NCBI GenBank assembly: GCA_946811695.1
Contig: OX328124.1
Coordinates: forward strand, 55,434,603 to 55,498,602
Direction: 5' to 3'
Source of the DNA: Gonocerus acuteangulatus
Taxonomy: Eukaryota > Arthropoda > Insecta > Hemiptera > Coreidae
Length of the DNA: 64,000 bases
Shown here: piece by piece, positions 43,620 to 55,949 of the stretch
Layout of the letters: every line of letters begins with the position of its first letter
Position numbering within the stretch: position 1 is the stretch's first letter
Position numbers and translations under genes: made by a program
Notes under the pieces: model-generated
Database searches by the model: none
The model's input: only the letters and a program-made list of their open reading frames with translations
What the model was told of the DNA's origin: nothing

Positions 43620-44970
43620 TTACCTTACTTACTCCCTGGCTTTGCAGGCCCTTGTGAACACTACCATTTCATCTGTTTCGATCCGTGGAGGCGTTCCTAC
43701 AATTTCGAGGCACGGTTTAGCAATATCCCTTCCTTCGTCTTGCTACTGCTACTACCCTTCATTCATCCCTACATATGACGAACTTGTTTTTATAAAATAT
43801 CCTGATTTTTCAGTTTGGCTCCTTTCACCCCAGTGCCTTTAATCTTCCATCGACCTTTAGACCCTATTACCAGTTAACATTCCTGAATTTCACATAAAAA
43901 TGATTATTTGCTATCGGCGATTCAATGCTGATGATCACGAACCAGAAATTCGGACTGGTCCGAGTCCCGCCAGAAGTTGGCGTTTTCCAGTGCTGGACCA
44001 ATCCTACATCCCCTAGGAAAGGGAAACAACCATAACATCGGCCCGTGTTCGTGATCTTAGGGGCCCCCTAGTCGTGGTACCAACTGGTGTTAATAGCTAT
44101 TAACGGAAGACTCATCTTATACAGTTTTTAATGCATTTAATAAATAAATTTTCCCAATAAAGATATTACTCCTTATAAATACGACCCATTCTTTAAAAAA
44201 TGGAAAAAAATGCCTCGACTTTCTCTAATTAGGTATCCCAGAAAGGAATATAGTGAAAATTATTCTATCTGTCCAAAAAAAAACTAAGTAATTCGACTAA
44301 TGATCAATTACTAATAAATAATAGTTTATTGGTATTAATAACAACTAAATTAAATTAATATTTCAATTTGTTGTTGATACTATTATTATTATTAATAATG
44401 TTCATAGCACTCCCCGTTATTTTTGGTGAGAAATTTAGCAAATGTAAACAATTTCAGCTGAAAAAATCATTTACATACGTCCCTCCTCTCATAGATGCAA
44501 GCAACGGCCCTGATGTGAATACTAAATATTAGCTCCAAAAAATAACTTACCTTTTTGTTTGAAACAAAGAAAGGAATTCGTTGACGAAATAGAAAAGTCT
44601 TCGCTTAGTTTCTCTAAGTATTGTGACGATTTGGCCATTTTTTATAGGTTGTCTATTTTAATATTATATTTTAATAAATAAATAATCTTTCAGGAATATT
44701 GCCTTTTAATCTCCCTGGTTTAAACTATTAAATAAAGTTTTTGAGAAATAAAGAATGCAAATATTTAAGGCAGAGAATATCGCTTAAATGCTACAATTTT
44801 TTTAATAATTTGCATAATTATATCCAGTCACATATAAGACTGTGGAGTATTTTTTCAACATTCAGTTCAGTTGTCAGTTTAGAAAGCTTTCTTTTTAATT
44901 TTGTAATGCATATTGTTTTCAGGCTACAACAGCCGGGCTATCTATGTAGGTTGCCATTCTTTAAAAATGC
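43620..44970. other. Intergenic DNA; nothing recognised
   Basis: The open frame 43642-43839 and the segment 43920-44110 (less AT-rich) show no recognisable domain. AT-rich further on. Confidence 0.35.
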
Positions 44971-44992
44971 CAACGGCCAAAAATGCCAATGG

Positions 44993-45062
44993 CTTGGTTT
45001 TCCCTGTCGGTCACCCAGCCAAGTACTCGCCACGCTCGACATAGGTCAACTTCATTGATCTA
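44993..45062 (-). ncRNA. 5S rRNA-like fragment (pseudogene or 5S-derived SINE)
   Basis: On the minus strand GTCGAGCGTGGCGAGTACTT and GGCTGGGTGACCGACAGGGA resemble the 3' half of 5S rRNA (GGTTAGTACTTGGATGGGTGACC, CCTGGGAA). The 5' half is not conserved and the following GGCATTTTTGGCCGTTGGCA differs from a 5S end. So this is not a functional 5S gene; 5S-derived SINE or pseudogene are both possible. Confidence 0.5.
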
Positions 45063-45064
45063 CA

Positions 45065-46315
45065 CGAACCGGCGCATTCCGGGTTGTGTAAAATTTCAAA
45101 TTAATTATTTGCATATTTTATTTCATTTTTTTTTAATATTCTTCTATTATTTTGTGTTTAGTTATTTTTTTACAAATTATCTTAAATTATAGACAGAAAA
45201 AGCTTATCACCACGTTGTGAGCTCTTGTATAATAAATAATAATCAGCTGTTGCAATTTCTAGAAGAAGTTATGATTTAAATAATTAAAAAGGATGGGTCG
45301 CATAAATCTTGGTGCACTTATTTTATTTAAAAATAGAATTCTCTTCGAATTAGAATAGTTCCTAAAAAATAAAAAGATAAATAGGAAATAGCCCTTGCTG
45401 AGAAATTGCTTAGCTCCTTAGGGGGGAAAGGTTTTTATTTTTTTTATAAATTGCCTCTAGGGTGATAAAGCACCCTTTTCGACCTACAGTTGAAAAAGCC
45501 AAAACAGTTTCACTACATAAAAATTTGTATTTTTTATATCGTTAGGTCGGATCATTAATAAAATCCTTAAGACTTAGGAGTCCGCCCTTCGATCCCAAGC
45601 AATTTTAGAATTTTTTTTTCCTTCGCTTTCCAGCATAAATAATGGGATCTAAACGAATTAAATCCCAATTCAGAATGGTTTATGGCTGACCCTTTTATCT
45701 CCCATTATAATTGGTTTAAGAGCTCATTAACATAATCTAACCTTTATCTCGTTGGGGATTTCAATGTTACGATCTTGAAGCATGGTGTAGATTGTTTCCT
45801 GTGTCTAGCTGGGGAAAGATCAACCTTAAATGCTAGTTCGGGTAAGGGCACCGTCGGAGAAAGTTACAAACCTTCCATCAGAACAATTCATAAGAAGGGC
45901 AAACTAATCCTAAGATAATTAATTATCATTTAGAGAGTATTTATTATATTATGTAATAGGGTGATAACATTGATAAAATATCATTATGTCATATAATAAC
46001 TGCCCTAACCAGTAAATAGATATTAAAACAACAACAAAAAATACAGGTGCTTAATTTACAGAGACCAAAATTATTCATCTTTTAGAATTATTAAATTTTT
46101 AAATATATTATCTTTTTTCCAAATGGGATAGGAAATATGGAGGTTTTGAAACTCAACTAAAGTACGAATGAAATTTGAAATAACAAAATATTAATTAATA
46201 TTTCTTTTATGTATTTTTTAAAATTTATTTATTTTAAATACCAAATGCTTAAATATGAAATACCAATTACGCGCCATTACGAGGTGTTCCTGGTGATCCT
46301 GGAGCATTAAATATT
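45065..46315. other. Intergenic DNA; nothing firm
   Basis: The stretch 45755-45780 could encode LYLVGDFNV, reminiscent of the GDFN motif of LINE endonucleases, but nothing around it confirms this. Otherwise AT-rich. Confidence 0.3.
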
Positions 46316-46317
46316 GG

Positions 46318-46850
46318 ACTCCTCTGTCACAGACCGAAAATCCTGCATATGTGCTTGGAAAGTGTCCAAGAAACATGCTCCTCGTTACCAGGCGTCATCA
46401 TAACGTAAAACATAAAATCATCTCCCGCCTCGAAGAAAAAGAGTTTAATTGTCTTGAAGAAGTTTATGGTGTTGACGATGACGGCTCACCAAGGTATACT
46501 GATATTATTGCATTTAAACAAAAATCGAAGATGGCTTATATCATCGACCCGACAATAAGATATGAGACGAATGATCCCCTGCAAGGATAAGGAGTCAATA
46601 AGGAAAAAATAGCTATATACTCTAAGTGCATTCAATTCTACGAAGAAATATTCGAGGATACATTCAGAAGAAGGGAGTATGTAGTCCAAGGCCTATGGTT
46701 CGGGGCGAGAGGGACCGATCCCAAAATCGACAAGCGATTTCCTACAAGAACTAGGCGTGGATCCCAACACTCTGTATCCTTGCGGAATCAATCTTGATAG
46801 ATTCCCTGGGGATACTCAGCTACCACATTTACAGGAGCTAAACAGCTGCT
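46318..46850 (+). pseudogene. LINE C-terminal remnant with restriction-like endonuclease (R2/NeSL-like)
   Basis: The frame reads LGKCPRNMLLVTRRHHNVKH and then KEFNCLEEVYGVDDDGSPRY, followed by TDIIAFKQKSKMAYIIDPT and IRYE. Then, after a TAA at 46588, it continues in frame as VNKEKIAIYSKCIQFYEEI. After a frameshift near 46705 it gives GPIPKSTSDFLQELGVDP. The pattern CxxxxxxxRHHxxVxxxI, (R)xxDIIA, and (I/L)IDPTIRxE is that of the restriction-like endonuclease tail of R2-type LINEs as seen in many arthropod proteins. Only this tail remains, with a stop and a frameshift. A 3' UTR to about 47112 follows. Confidence 0.6.
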
Positions 46851-46859
46851 TATCAATCT

Positions 46860-47115
46860 TTCGGAATTCATTTCACAAAATTTACGCCCAGACCTACCAT
46901 AATTGTATGAATATAATATTTCATTCAATTTTATTTTTTTTTTTTTTATTAAATTTGTCACCAACATTTATTTTCTCGGCAAAACTCCCAATTAATTTAA
47001 AAACATATTTAAACTAATTGAAATGGATTTTTCAATATGGTAAAGTATGCTGTGTTTTTAGCAACCCAATATATTTGGGCAGCCCTCTTTGTTTTGTTTT
47101 AAATAAAGAATTTCT
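46860..47115 (+). other. Probable 3' UTR of the R2-like LINE remnant
   Basis: Ends with TTAGCAACCCAATATATTTGGG (hairpin), GCAGCCCTCTTTGTTTTG, TTTTAAATAAAG, also found at 14310-14390. The position just downstream of the endonuclease remnant supports a shared 3' end. Confidence 0.5.
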
Positions 47116-47266
47116 TTCTAATGTGAAATCACTAATGTACTATATAAAAAAATAATTATGTGATAAAATTGTATAAACTACATGTTATATACATTGTGTA
47201 TTGGAACATGTACCACGAAATAAACGGCCTTCTTGCAGGTTTAAAGCAGACCGGCAACTATTAATG

Positions 47267-47325
47267 AAGTCTGACTCGCTGGAACTGCGTCATCTTAGCG
47301 CTGTTCCATTCATATCCCTACTGAC
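47267..47325 (-). repeat. Solo end of the TTAGCGCGGTTCC family
   Basis: GAAGTCTGACTCGCTGGAAC, TGCGTCATCTTAGCGCTG, TTCCATTCATATCCCTACT matches the left block of copy A with point changes (CTAC instead of CTAG). No core follows. Confidence 0.65.
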
Positions 47326-47789
47326 AGTATCCTAAGCTGAAATGACACCTCCGCCTCCTCAGCGTTTGATATAGGAAAACACTATTTGCTTGCATATACA
47401 TATATGCATATACACACGTATAGATGATTTGGAAATAAGCAAGAAGGTACAATGACTGCCTATCAATCAGGTAAGCAGACACAAGTACTGAGGGGGTGGT
47501 TGGGACCGGCTAGTTGGGCAAGGTTGTTTTCGATGCTTGCCTACTCTTGGCCAACTACCAGAGCAAATATACTTGCTGGTCTGACCACTTATGCAAATCT
47601 ACAAGGATCGCCCCATTCTCCATGCTCAACCATAGGGATGCAAATTCCCTGGAACAGCTAAATTTTATGCGGTTCGTATAAGCACATTTCTCTGTTAGGT
47701 ATCACCCAAAATACGTATTATTATCTCTAAAATGTGTTAAATAAATAAGATATAATGTAAATTAATATATATATAATTGGAATGTACTC

Positions 47790-48300
47790 TAGTCAAACTC
47801 GTTCCTTACACCTATTTGCCTATTGGACAGCAAAGGCAAACGTTTTGAGCAGCTTCTGCCCATGCGTCTCAAGAGTGAGCTGGTTAAGTGTGATGGTTTT
47901 GCTGAATTACAGTTTGGGTTCAGAGAAGAGAAGCAGCTGATACCATCAACAAGGTAATCAAGCGAGAAAGAGAAGCAGAAAGGTTCTCCTTCAGGTATAG
48001 AAGGTTTTGCGCGGTAATAACTCATGATGATAGAAATTCTTTCTATAACAAAGGAATAAATGAGAGTCTGATAACTGCAATAGTTTCATACCTCTCAAAC
48101 AGAAAGATGGTCATTGAGGCCAAAGGACAAACAAAAATAAAATACATAAGCAGTAAGGTAACCCAGAGCTCTGTACTTGCACCAACGCAATGGAATGTGC
48201 AATACGGTGGCCTTCTAAAAACGGAGATGCCAGAAGGCGTCAAACAGTTTTGCAGACGACCTAGCGTTAGTGGTCATAGAAAAAAATGTTCTTAAGTTCA
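47790..48300 (+). pseudogene. R1-clade LINE reverse transcriptase remnant
   Basis: With frameshifts it reads ICLLDSKGKRFEQLLPMRLK, ELQFGFREEKQ, then AADTINKVIKREREAE, AVITHDDRNSFY (RT A box, first aspartate region), SLITAIVSYLSNRKMVIE, VTQSSVLAPTQWNVQYGGLL (PQGS box degraded) and LPEGV-like MPEGVKQF. That order with WNVxYxGLL and PEGV is the R1/TRAS type. Active-site residues are damaged; dead. Confidence 0.72.
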
Positions 48301-48304
48301 AATC

Positions 48305-49220
48305 ATCTCGGGCATTGGTTGGTACTTCTACAACTTGGAGCGCTGAAAAGGGGGGCTGTATCCGTTTCCTGCATTATTACTGTGAATGTTCTCTTTTTAG
48401 ATGTTTTTAGTATTCATCAAGTTCAAATTATTCAGAAATGCAGTCTACACTACTCAAATTCAGTTTTATTTTTTGGAAAATAAGAAAAATGTATCTTTAA
48501 AATAAAAATGGCTTCTTAATCTGAGAAATTCCTAATTAAAAATTACTTCCTGTTCAAGGAGAATAGGTTGCAAAAAAAGTTTGATTGTGGAGATAAGTGT
48601 TAAGGATGACGGACTTGAGGAGGTCAGAAATACCAGGAGACGCACTCACTGGATTGGGTGTGGTAATGCCATAATGTCATGGACTTAACACCTCCACCGG
48701 CTGGTGAAACTCTATTACCTATCACTTTTTGAACGTTTCGTCACGGTCTTCCATTTCATATGGCTCGTCATACTATTCCAAAGGTGAAGACATGGGTCGA
48801 GTATGTGACATTTATCATAACATTAACTATGTCATTAGAACGATACCATTGATAGTAAAAGTGATAAGACTAGATAACATAGTAAATTTTGTTATAATGC
48901 TGCCGTCGATTCGTTATAATTTGAATTATTTCATTGAAGAATTTATGGTTGCTTCTGGCTGAGTTCTTCAAGACAATTACATCCGGTCTTCGTATATTTT
49001 CGAAAGAAAAATGCTGCAAACCGAAAAGTATTTTTTGTTGCATTTGTTTTGTTTTTAATAAGTGGCCAAAAAAAAATGTTCATGTTTATTCGCTTCAGAA
49101 ATTACGTTTAATGAAGATTCAGTTCCTACATTGGCAGAAAATGAAGACTTACTGTCATCATAATTTCTGTAGCCAGATTGAACATATTGGTTTATTACCA
49201 ATTATAATAAACCACTATAT
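48305..49220. other. Intergenic DNA; nothing recognised
   Basis: The open frames at 48729-48959 and 48934-49323 have no recognised motif; the latter runs into the inverted pair at 49226. Confidence 0.35.
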
Positions 49221-49225
49221 GTTCC

Positions 49226-49519
49226 GAAGGTTCGTTCTTGGTATCTTAATAAAACTACATTTTTTACAAGAAAATGCTTTTCATTTTTGCCGATGTTTCG
49301 GCTTGAAGCCTTCATCCAGGCGATGAGAAGAGGGAGAACTATGCCTCACGGACGTGCAATTATTTCTGATTTCAGAAATGATCAGAAAAAATGATTGCAC
49401 ACTTGTAAAGCATAATTCCATCTCTTCTCGTCGTCCTGATGAAGGCATGAATTTCAAGCCAAAACGTCGGCAATTCTTATAAAAAATGTAGTTTTATTAA
49501 GATACCAAACGATCGAACC
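49226..49519. repeat. Inverted pair with hammerhead-like motifs, arms about 90 nt
   Basis: GGTTCG...TGGTATCTTAATAAAACTAC (49226 on) is mirrored by GTAGTTTTATTAAGATACCA...CGAACC (to 49519). Each arm carries a CTGATGAAGGC...AAGCC(G/A)AAAC type motif next to the centre: plus arm CCTGATGAAGGC with AAGCCAAAACG; minus arm CTGGATGAAGGC with TTCAAGCCGAAACATCGG. The two bear different single defects relative to CUGANGA/GAAA. Confidence 0.6.
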
Positions 49520-49524
49520 CTGAC

Positions 49525-50498
49525 AATACCTACTTTCGCAATCCCAACAGTATATTTTCCGTTACCCTACCTGTTACATTGTAGATGTTATACTCGTAAT
49601 CCGAAGTCTAGCTTCGATGCCTTTGAGAAGAGCCATTCCAGCAAAGGTCTATTCCTCAAAAACACGACAGACTTTTTGACCAGTTATTTTGATCCTTTAT
49701 TAATACAATAAAAAAACGCTCGAATGTGCCATAAGACTGGCAATCCCAGAAGAAGACATTCGTCACATTTAGAACACTCTTTTAATGATTGGGCCAACGT
49801 GAAGTGGCATGGCATTGGACTCCAATTTGGACGGAAGGATTTTCCAAAGGCGAATATGTTCATCATAGCATACATGATAAAGAAGCAGTATCGGATTTCG
49901 AAGGGAATAATGTATTCAAACAGAATTAGAACAATGCGCCGCTTCGACCAGTTCCTGGCATGAGTAGTAAACCAAGAAATGTTGGTCTCCTTTGTCGCAG
50001 ATGTGGCAAGGAGAAAGAAACACGAGTATTTGTGGGTGATGATCACGATTTAGAGCTACATATATAGCTGAAGTCTTATTTGATTTATTTTAAATATATT
50101 TTCAATATATTTTCAGCCATATTCAAAAGTATTTTATTTCTTTTAAGCATCTGTGAAATCTTTTTTACAGATTGTTTCTTTTTACTGTAATTCCTGGAAT
50201 ACTTATGGATAAATCTGAGCTAACCAATCCAATTTATTTGGGACACTCAACTTTCTTTTTTCAACATAAGATTTTTCTTTCTGTTTAGTTATTAATTTTC
50301 ATTTATTTATCATTTCTCAGGAACTTCAACTGCTTTGGATCGAACATGTGCATACTTGGTTACCATGATACCAAACATGTGCATGTTCGATAAAGATATC
50401 GATACATATTTCAAAAATTCTTTCAACAATGCAACCTCAGAAGCTGCAAGCCTTGAAATCTTATATTATCTTATAACAAATCAAGAATATTTGTTTCC
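49525..50498. other. Intergenic DNA; nothing recognised
   Basis: Two overlapping open frames on opposite strands (49684-50046 minus, 49724-49963 plus) lack recognisable domains. A weak LINE 3' UTR-like patch is at 50218-50280. Confidence 0.35.
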
Positions 50499-50501
50499 AT
50501 T

Positions 50502-50627
50502 TTAGCGCGGTTCCTCCCTCCCTTCATAGGGAGGAACCCCGCTAATAAGGTTGATCTCATGAAGTGCCAACTAGAAAATTTCGGGTTTCAGAACCCCTAG
50601 AGACCGAAAATAACGGTGGTTCAAATT

Positions 50628-50670
<43 letters not shown>

Positions 50671-50671
50671 T

Positions 50672-50751
<80 letters not shown>

Positions 50752-53700
50752 TGTTCGCGGATTTCTGGCTTCCCTGATGGTCCGATTTTGATGAAATTTG
50801 GTACAAAAATCCGTCGTCCAATTTGAAAGGTCAAGTTCGTTAACCAGCAATATCCGCCCACTGGAAGATGGCGTTTGGGGCGAAATGCGCAAAAAAAAAT
50901 CGTAACGCTTACGTTTTTGAGTTAATATGCTTGTAAGTACTGGTTTTGTAAGCTTCTTGGCCTAGGAAAACGAATGACACCATTTTTAAGGCGATAGCTT
51001 TAACCGTTTTCGAGAAAATTGAAAAAATAGTTGCTGAATAACGTTTTTGGTTTGGGTACTTACAATCATGGGATTCAGTTGAAACATTTTTTGCATGTTT
51101 GAATTTCATCAAAACTAACATGTTAATCTTTTGGTTACGTTTGGAGTTGAGGAAGGGCTAGAATAAAATATTTTATGAAAAGACATGACAAGTTTTGGGA
51201 ACTTCGTATACTTTCATTAATATCTCGAACATGGTTGGGAAATTTTGATAAGTGTATAGAAACTATTTGAAAGCTTTCTAAATTCTCTCCAAAAAACATT
51301 CTGAAGCAATTTTTGATTAGGTGATGTCAATCGAAGAAATAAATGCTTAAAACTTCAAATACGTGTGTTTAGTTCTTATGAACGGGTTTTTGTCGTTCTT
51401 TTGGTAATTTTTGTCTCTTTTCCTTAGTTTTTTATTGCTTTTTATTTTTGTAATTTATTATGTTGTATTTGTAAGGAAAATGTATTTGTGTGTAAAACAG
51501 TATAGGTAAACTGAGACCAATTTTCTGTTGCTAGAAATAATGAAAAGTTTTGGTAACTTCATATATTTTCATTAATATCTCAAAAACGGTTGAAAATCTT
51601 GGGAAGCGAAAGGTTACCATTCGAAAGCTTACTAAATGGTCTACAAAAAAGGTTCCAAACAAAGTTTAGAATAAGCGATGTCAATCGGAGAAATAAGTGC
51701 TTAAATTTTGAAGTAATGGATTTCGTTTATTCGAACGGTTCTTTTTGTCTGTTTTTATTCCTTGTTATTTTTTAATTGCTTAAAGTTGGATAATGTATTT
51801 GACAATAAAACACATTAATTAAAATAAGAAAAACAATCCATTGTTAGAAATATATCAGGCTGTGCCGTATGAAATGTCAGTTTTGGATTTACCGATTTCG
51901 TTCAAATGTCTTGAAACTGTCGAGGCTCCTACTCCGAGTTCTTTGGCATATTCCCTAGTGTTTGCAATTGCTTATAGTAGTCAAATGTATTTGCCAATAA
52001 AAGAGGATAAGTGTAATTAGAAACAATATTTTATTTTTGCAGAATCTTGGGATGGCGTGTGAATATCTATTAGGCCCCCTTCGTATATTTTCCTTAATAT
52101 CTCAAAAAGGGTTAGGAAATCGTGGCAAGTGAAATGTAACAGTTCGAAAGCTTACTAAATTCTCTACAAAAAATGTTTTGAAGAAATGTTTGATGGGGTC
52201 GTCACATTAAGAGAAATAAGTGCTTAAAACTTAGTTAGTTAGTTTCGTTTATTTAAACGGATCTATTTGTGTGTTTCCCGCAGTTTTTTTTTTCACTGCT
52301 CGTTATTTTTGTACTTGTTTATAGCAGTCAAATGTACTTGTCAGTAAACAGGATACGTATAATTAGAAGGAATATTTTGTTTGTTAGAATTCGAAGATGC
52401 CGTATGAATATCTAGATTTCAGTACTGGTGTTGATGTCGTTCTTGAGAATTGTTCTTGATATTCCCTATTTTCATCTGTTACCCATAGTTTTTTTATTGC
52501 TATAGTTTATTCTTATTGATTATAATATAATTCTATTTGGCTATAAAACAGGATACGTAAAATTAGTAACAATATTTCAGAGATTTCTGAGCGAAATGCC
52601 TTGTAAGATTTTCTACCACCACGAATGGCGTTTTTCCTCTATTTACCTCACATTTTAATTGGTTGCTGTTTTTAACTCGTTTCCTGCTTCACTCCACAGA
52701 TGGTAAACACGCTTCTGGCGTCGACCCAATGACGTAATCCGAAGTGCCTAATAAATGATTTCAAGTTTCAGAACAGGTAGATATCGAAAATAGCTCTGCT
52801 TCAAATTAGAATCTATTGTTGAGTAATTATATGAATCTTTGGATAATAATTGCAATAGTTAGAATTATAACTAAATTGGAAAATATGTATTTAATAGAAC
52901 TCATTAAACCTTTTACAGAGAACTCTATTTTTTATTTTAATTTTCTTGATCAACAGGTCTTTGCATATATGAAAACTCTGCTGATAAAAACTCTATATCG
53001 TTTTTCTTTGATTCAATAATAAGAAATCCTTTTTTCAATGATTTTATGTTTTTAGACCTATCTATAATTCCTGCGGGTTAATATGTTTTTTAAATTGAAG
53101 CTTTAAAGCCTCAACAGGAATATTTGTGTAATCACCCTTCACAGTTAATTTATTAGAATCATGAGTGACCGTTTTTGTGTTACAACTAACAATCTTTGAA
53201 AACGAAGTTTGACGATCCTTGTTATTGTTATTTTCCTTCTGTTTGGCCGAGATTTTCTATTCATGATCTAATTCTCCTTGAATTTTTTGACTAGATCAAG
53301 AACCTATTTTAAGCACTCATAAATTCCTTAATTTAATTGAGGAAGTTTATCAAGCTTGATATAATCACTTTTGGGTTAATACGGGTGGTCTATACCGAGT
53401 CCTTTGTTTGTAAACACAAAGAGCTTTCTGAGTAACGGTAAAGGGCAGTAAAAGGAAATGACTTTACCAGGAACCAAACCATGCATGCCCTTTTCGTAGT
53501 TGTTTAGCTCACATTTTAATGGGTTGTTGTTGTTTTTTAATAGCATTTATTTATAGAATTAGTATTACTGCAGAAGAAATCAAGAAAAATAGAAATATTT
53601 TGATATTAGTTTTGATATTTGAAATAACTATTTGTAGCAGTTGGGCTGGCCAACCTGTGGTGGGTGCCATTCCAGGTATAAAGGTACGCTGCCTCTTGAT

Positions 53701-53830
53701 AACGGGCCCTTTGTTTACGGGGGAAAGGTTGAACCAAAATAAAAACGGTTTCTATTTCAATTTTCCCAAATGACACTAGGGATAAAAACTGAACCGCGCT
53801 AAGATGACGCAGTTCCTGCGAGTCGGACTT
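50502..53830 (+). mobile_element. TTAGCGCGGTTCC-ended family, copy C (3.3 kb)
   Basis: Starts TTAGCGCGGTTCCTCCCTCC with the terminal hairpin, then ACCGAAAATAACGGTGG, a TA tract at 50629-50748, the core (GGTCCGATTTTGATG...) and several 350-bp units near 51180, 51590 and 52090. It is interrupted by a mariner fragment at 51855. Near 52735-52790 it has a second, diverged start block (GAAGTGCCTAATAAATG, TTTCAGAACAGGTAG). It ends CTAGGGATAAAAACTGAACC, GCGCTAAGATGACGCAG. It may therefore be two copies run together. Confidence 0.68.
51855..51961 (-). mobile_element. Mariner left-end fragment inside copy C
   Basis: TCAGGCTGTGCCGTATGAAA, then TGTCAGTTTTGGATTTACCG, down to CTTTGGCATATTCCCTAGTG, matches 31727-31835 closely. 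Only about 107 bases remain. Confidence 0.85.
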
Positions 53831-53839
53831 TTTAACATG

Positions 53840-54470
53840 AGATAAAGCAATTTTCTTTCTTTACTGCTAATCTAAAATTCCTGTTTTTTGGGTTTTTTTT
53901 TTTGTTTTGTTTTGTATTGATTCAAAATACAGCATTATTATCTCCTGTAATTCTAAACTCTAAAGCTAATTTTATTCGATGCAATTTGAATTAATTCATT
54001 TTAACATATACCCGAACTAACGTTATACGAAAATCTAATCCTAAGGAGACTATTTAAATATTTACATTACGAATATTGCACTGGCGAAAATATACAGGAT
54101 TACCAAAACACTACTAACATCCCACTTTTTCCCACGATTTCTGGAATTACAAAATGTAACTCTTAACGTGGTCGAATGAACTTTCATTGGGCTCAATGCA
54201 CTACCTCTCAACTTTCTCCAGTTCTTCTCCGAAGATTTTAAGTCTGGAATCTCTAATGGAAAGGGGTAATTTGTATGACGGATTAATCTAGTGAATTTAA
54301 TTTTATGTCGATTATATATCTGTCATGGTTTCACCGAAGCGTACTACTGTGTCACAAATTGCCATAGCCGAGAAAAACCTTATATTTTGCCACTTGAGTA
54401 CCAATTACGAAGAAAACATATTCGTAATAAAAAAAGTAGTGAATAAACGATCGATACATTGGTCAAAGAA
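53840..54470. other. Intergenic DNA; nothing recognised
   Basis: AT-rich; no gene or clear repeat. Confidence 0.35.
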
Positions 54471-54473
54471 AAA

Positions 54474-54801
54474 TTAACTTAATACTTTTAAAACTTTTAC
54501 AATGGACGAAACCTGGCGGTAATTCCTTTGATGTGTCGATCCAAGTTTTTCTGCTAGCTCTTCAACAAGATTTTCTTCTACATGAGTCGTCGTCAGGCCC
54601 ATTTGGTCAACCTCGAGCTTGCTTGCTTGTTCTTCAAGCTTGTGGTTTCCCACTCGAAATCGTTCAAACCACCGTTGCACTTGTCGCTCACTAATGACAT
54701 TTGCGCCATATATTTCTACAAGTTCAAGCAGCATTGTCTCCTTTATCGAATTCCCAAAGCATAACATGGCTTATGTGATGTCTTGGGAGATCCATTTAAA
54801 A
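54474..54801 (-). pseudogene. Mariner transposase N-terminal remnant, second lineage
   Basis: From 54801 the minus frame reads MDLPRHHISHVMLWEFDKGD and NAA, then breaks. The overlapping frame from 54767 continues with the helix-turn-helix VISERQVQRWFERFRVGNH and VEENLVEELAEKLGSTHQ. This is the mariner N-terminal pattern (VSERTVQRWF.RFR.G, then a second helix pair). It is distinct from the 31.7-kb copy (different residues throughout). No catalytic region and no TIRs were seen. Confidence 0.72.
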
Positions 54802-54804
54802 TGA

Positions 54805-55670
54805 AATTTCAGCACAGAATAAATAAGTTTCACCAACCAAAACGTGATATATAGAATTTTATTTAATGCTATGATAAACATAAAACGTAAACAAAAATAA
54901 ATTGAATGGAGTGAACGTTCCTTATAGTATGACCTGATGTAAAATATTAATTAATATGTATAAGTCCTGGAAACATCAGAGACAAATTGACTACCGGTTC
55001 CACAGAATAATTCGAACATTACCCACGTACTGTTTTTGTGCAGAATGTTTTCATTATAACCATAATGAAGAATAAGAATATTTTCTTTATAAAATTACTT
55101 GAAGCTAATTAAGTTGTAACTTTAACAGCTTACAACCAGGTGACGTCATCTCTATGATCATGAAATGTCGATTAATTACTATATTTTAAAGGATTTTTCG
55201 GTTTAACAAAAAAAATCAATTTTAAGGAGAAACCTACACTAAAACTAACCTCATTCTTAGTAAGAAATAAGGTCAACAGAAGTCCTTAGGAATATTTGAG
55301 AAGAGGTTGATGTATTACTCCTGATTGAGGTATTATTTAAGCGTTACTTCTTCACGGGGGTTCCCGGGTATTGCCAGTCATGTTCTCTTCTACATTCCAG
55401 GTCAGTGTCAATCATCTTTCGAAATTCACCACGTGCTGTACGCCTACTTAACCATTAACCCCTTACCATTAATTATTTAGTTTTTTTGTAAACTACTTTC
55501 TTTTATTAGCTTTTGACATAAAAAAAATCTCTACGAATGAAACCGTAAAATATCTTAATACAATATATTTCAAATTTTATTTATTAATATTGATATATCC
55601 GGTTCTAGTACGATTTTTTTTGTAATGGAGCAGAATCAATCAATGGTATTTGTGATAATAAAACACTGAA
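54805..55670. other. Intergenic DNA; nothing recognised
   Basis: AT-rich, no supportable gene. Confidence 0.35.
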
Positions 55671-55671
55671 T

Positions 55672-55675
<4 letters not shown>

Positions 55676-55726
<51 letters not shown>
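55676..55726 (+). repeat. Poly(A) run of about 50
   Basis: Preceded by AATAAAACACTGAATTC at about 55658, so possibly the tail of a retro-insert. T-rich runs follow at 55787-55818. No target duplication was found. Confidence 0.7.
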
Positions 55727-55728
<2 letters not shown>

Positions 55729-55868
55729 TAAGAAAAGAAAAAGAAAAGGCATTTCTTTAAGTTATCGTTTCTGCATTTTTCTTCTTCTTTTTTTTTTTTT
55801 TTTTTATTATTTTTTTTTTACTTTTTTATGAGCATCTGCAGGTAAGGCGAGTAACTTAAAACAATTAT

Positions 55869-55869
<1 letters not shown>

Positions 55870-55905
<36 letters not shown>
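55870..55905. repeat. (TA)n microsatellite
   Basis: About 17 TA repeats. Confidence 0.95.
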
Positions 55906-55907
<2 letters not shown>

Positions 55908-55949
55908 CAGGTATGTGTATTTGTACATATATGCATGTGCATAGATTGT

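Noticed and set aside
44741..45058. 105-codon open frame
   Set aside because: Overlaps the 5S-like fragment on the opposite strand and has no protein motif.
45755..45780. GDFN-like endonuclease motif of a LINE
   Set aside because: Nine residues only; no flanking endonuclease or RT motif could be read in any frame.
49684..50046. 120-codon minus-strand open frame
   Set aside because: No recognisable domain, another frame of similar length overlaps on the plus strand, and neither has promoter or splice support.
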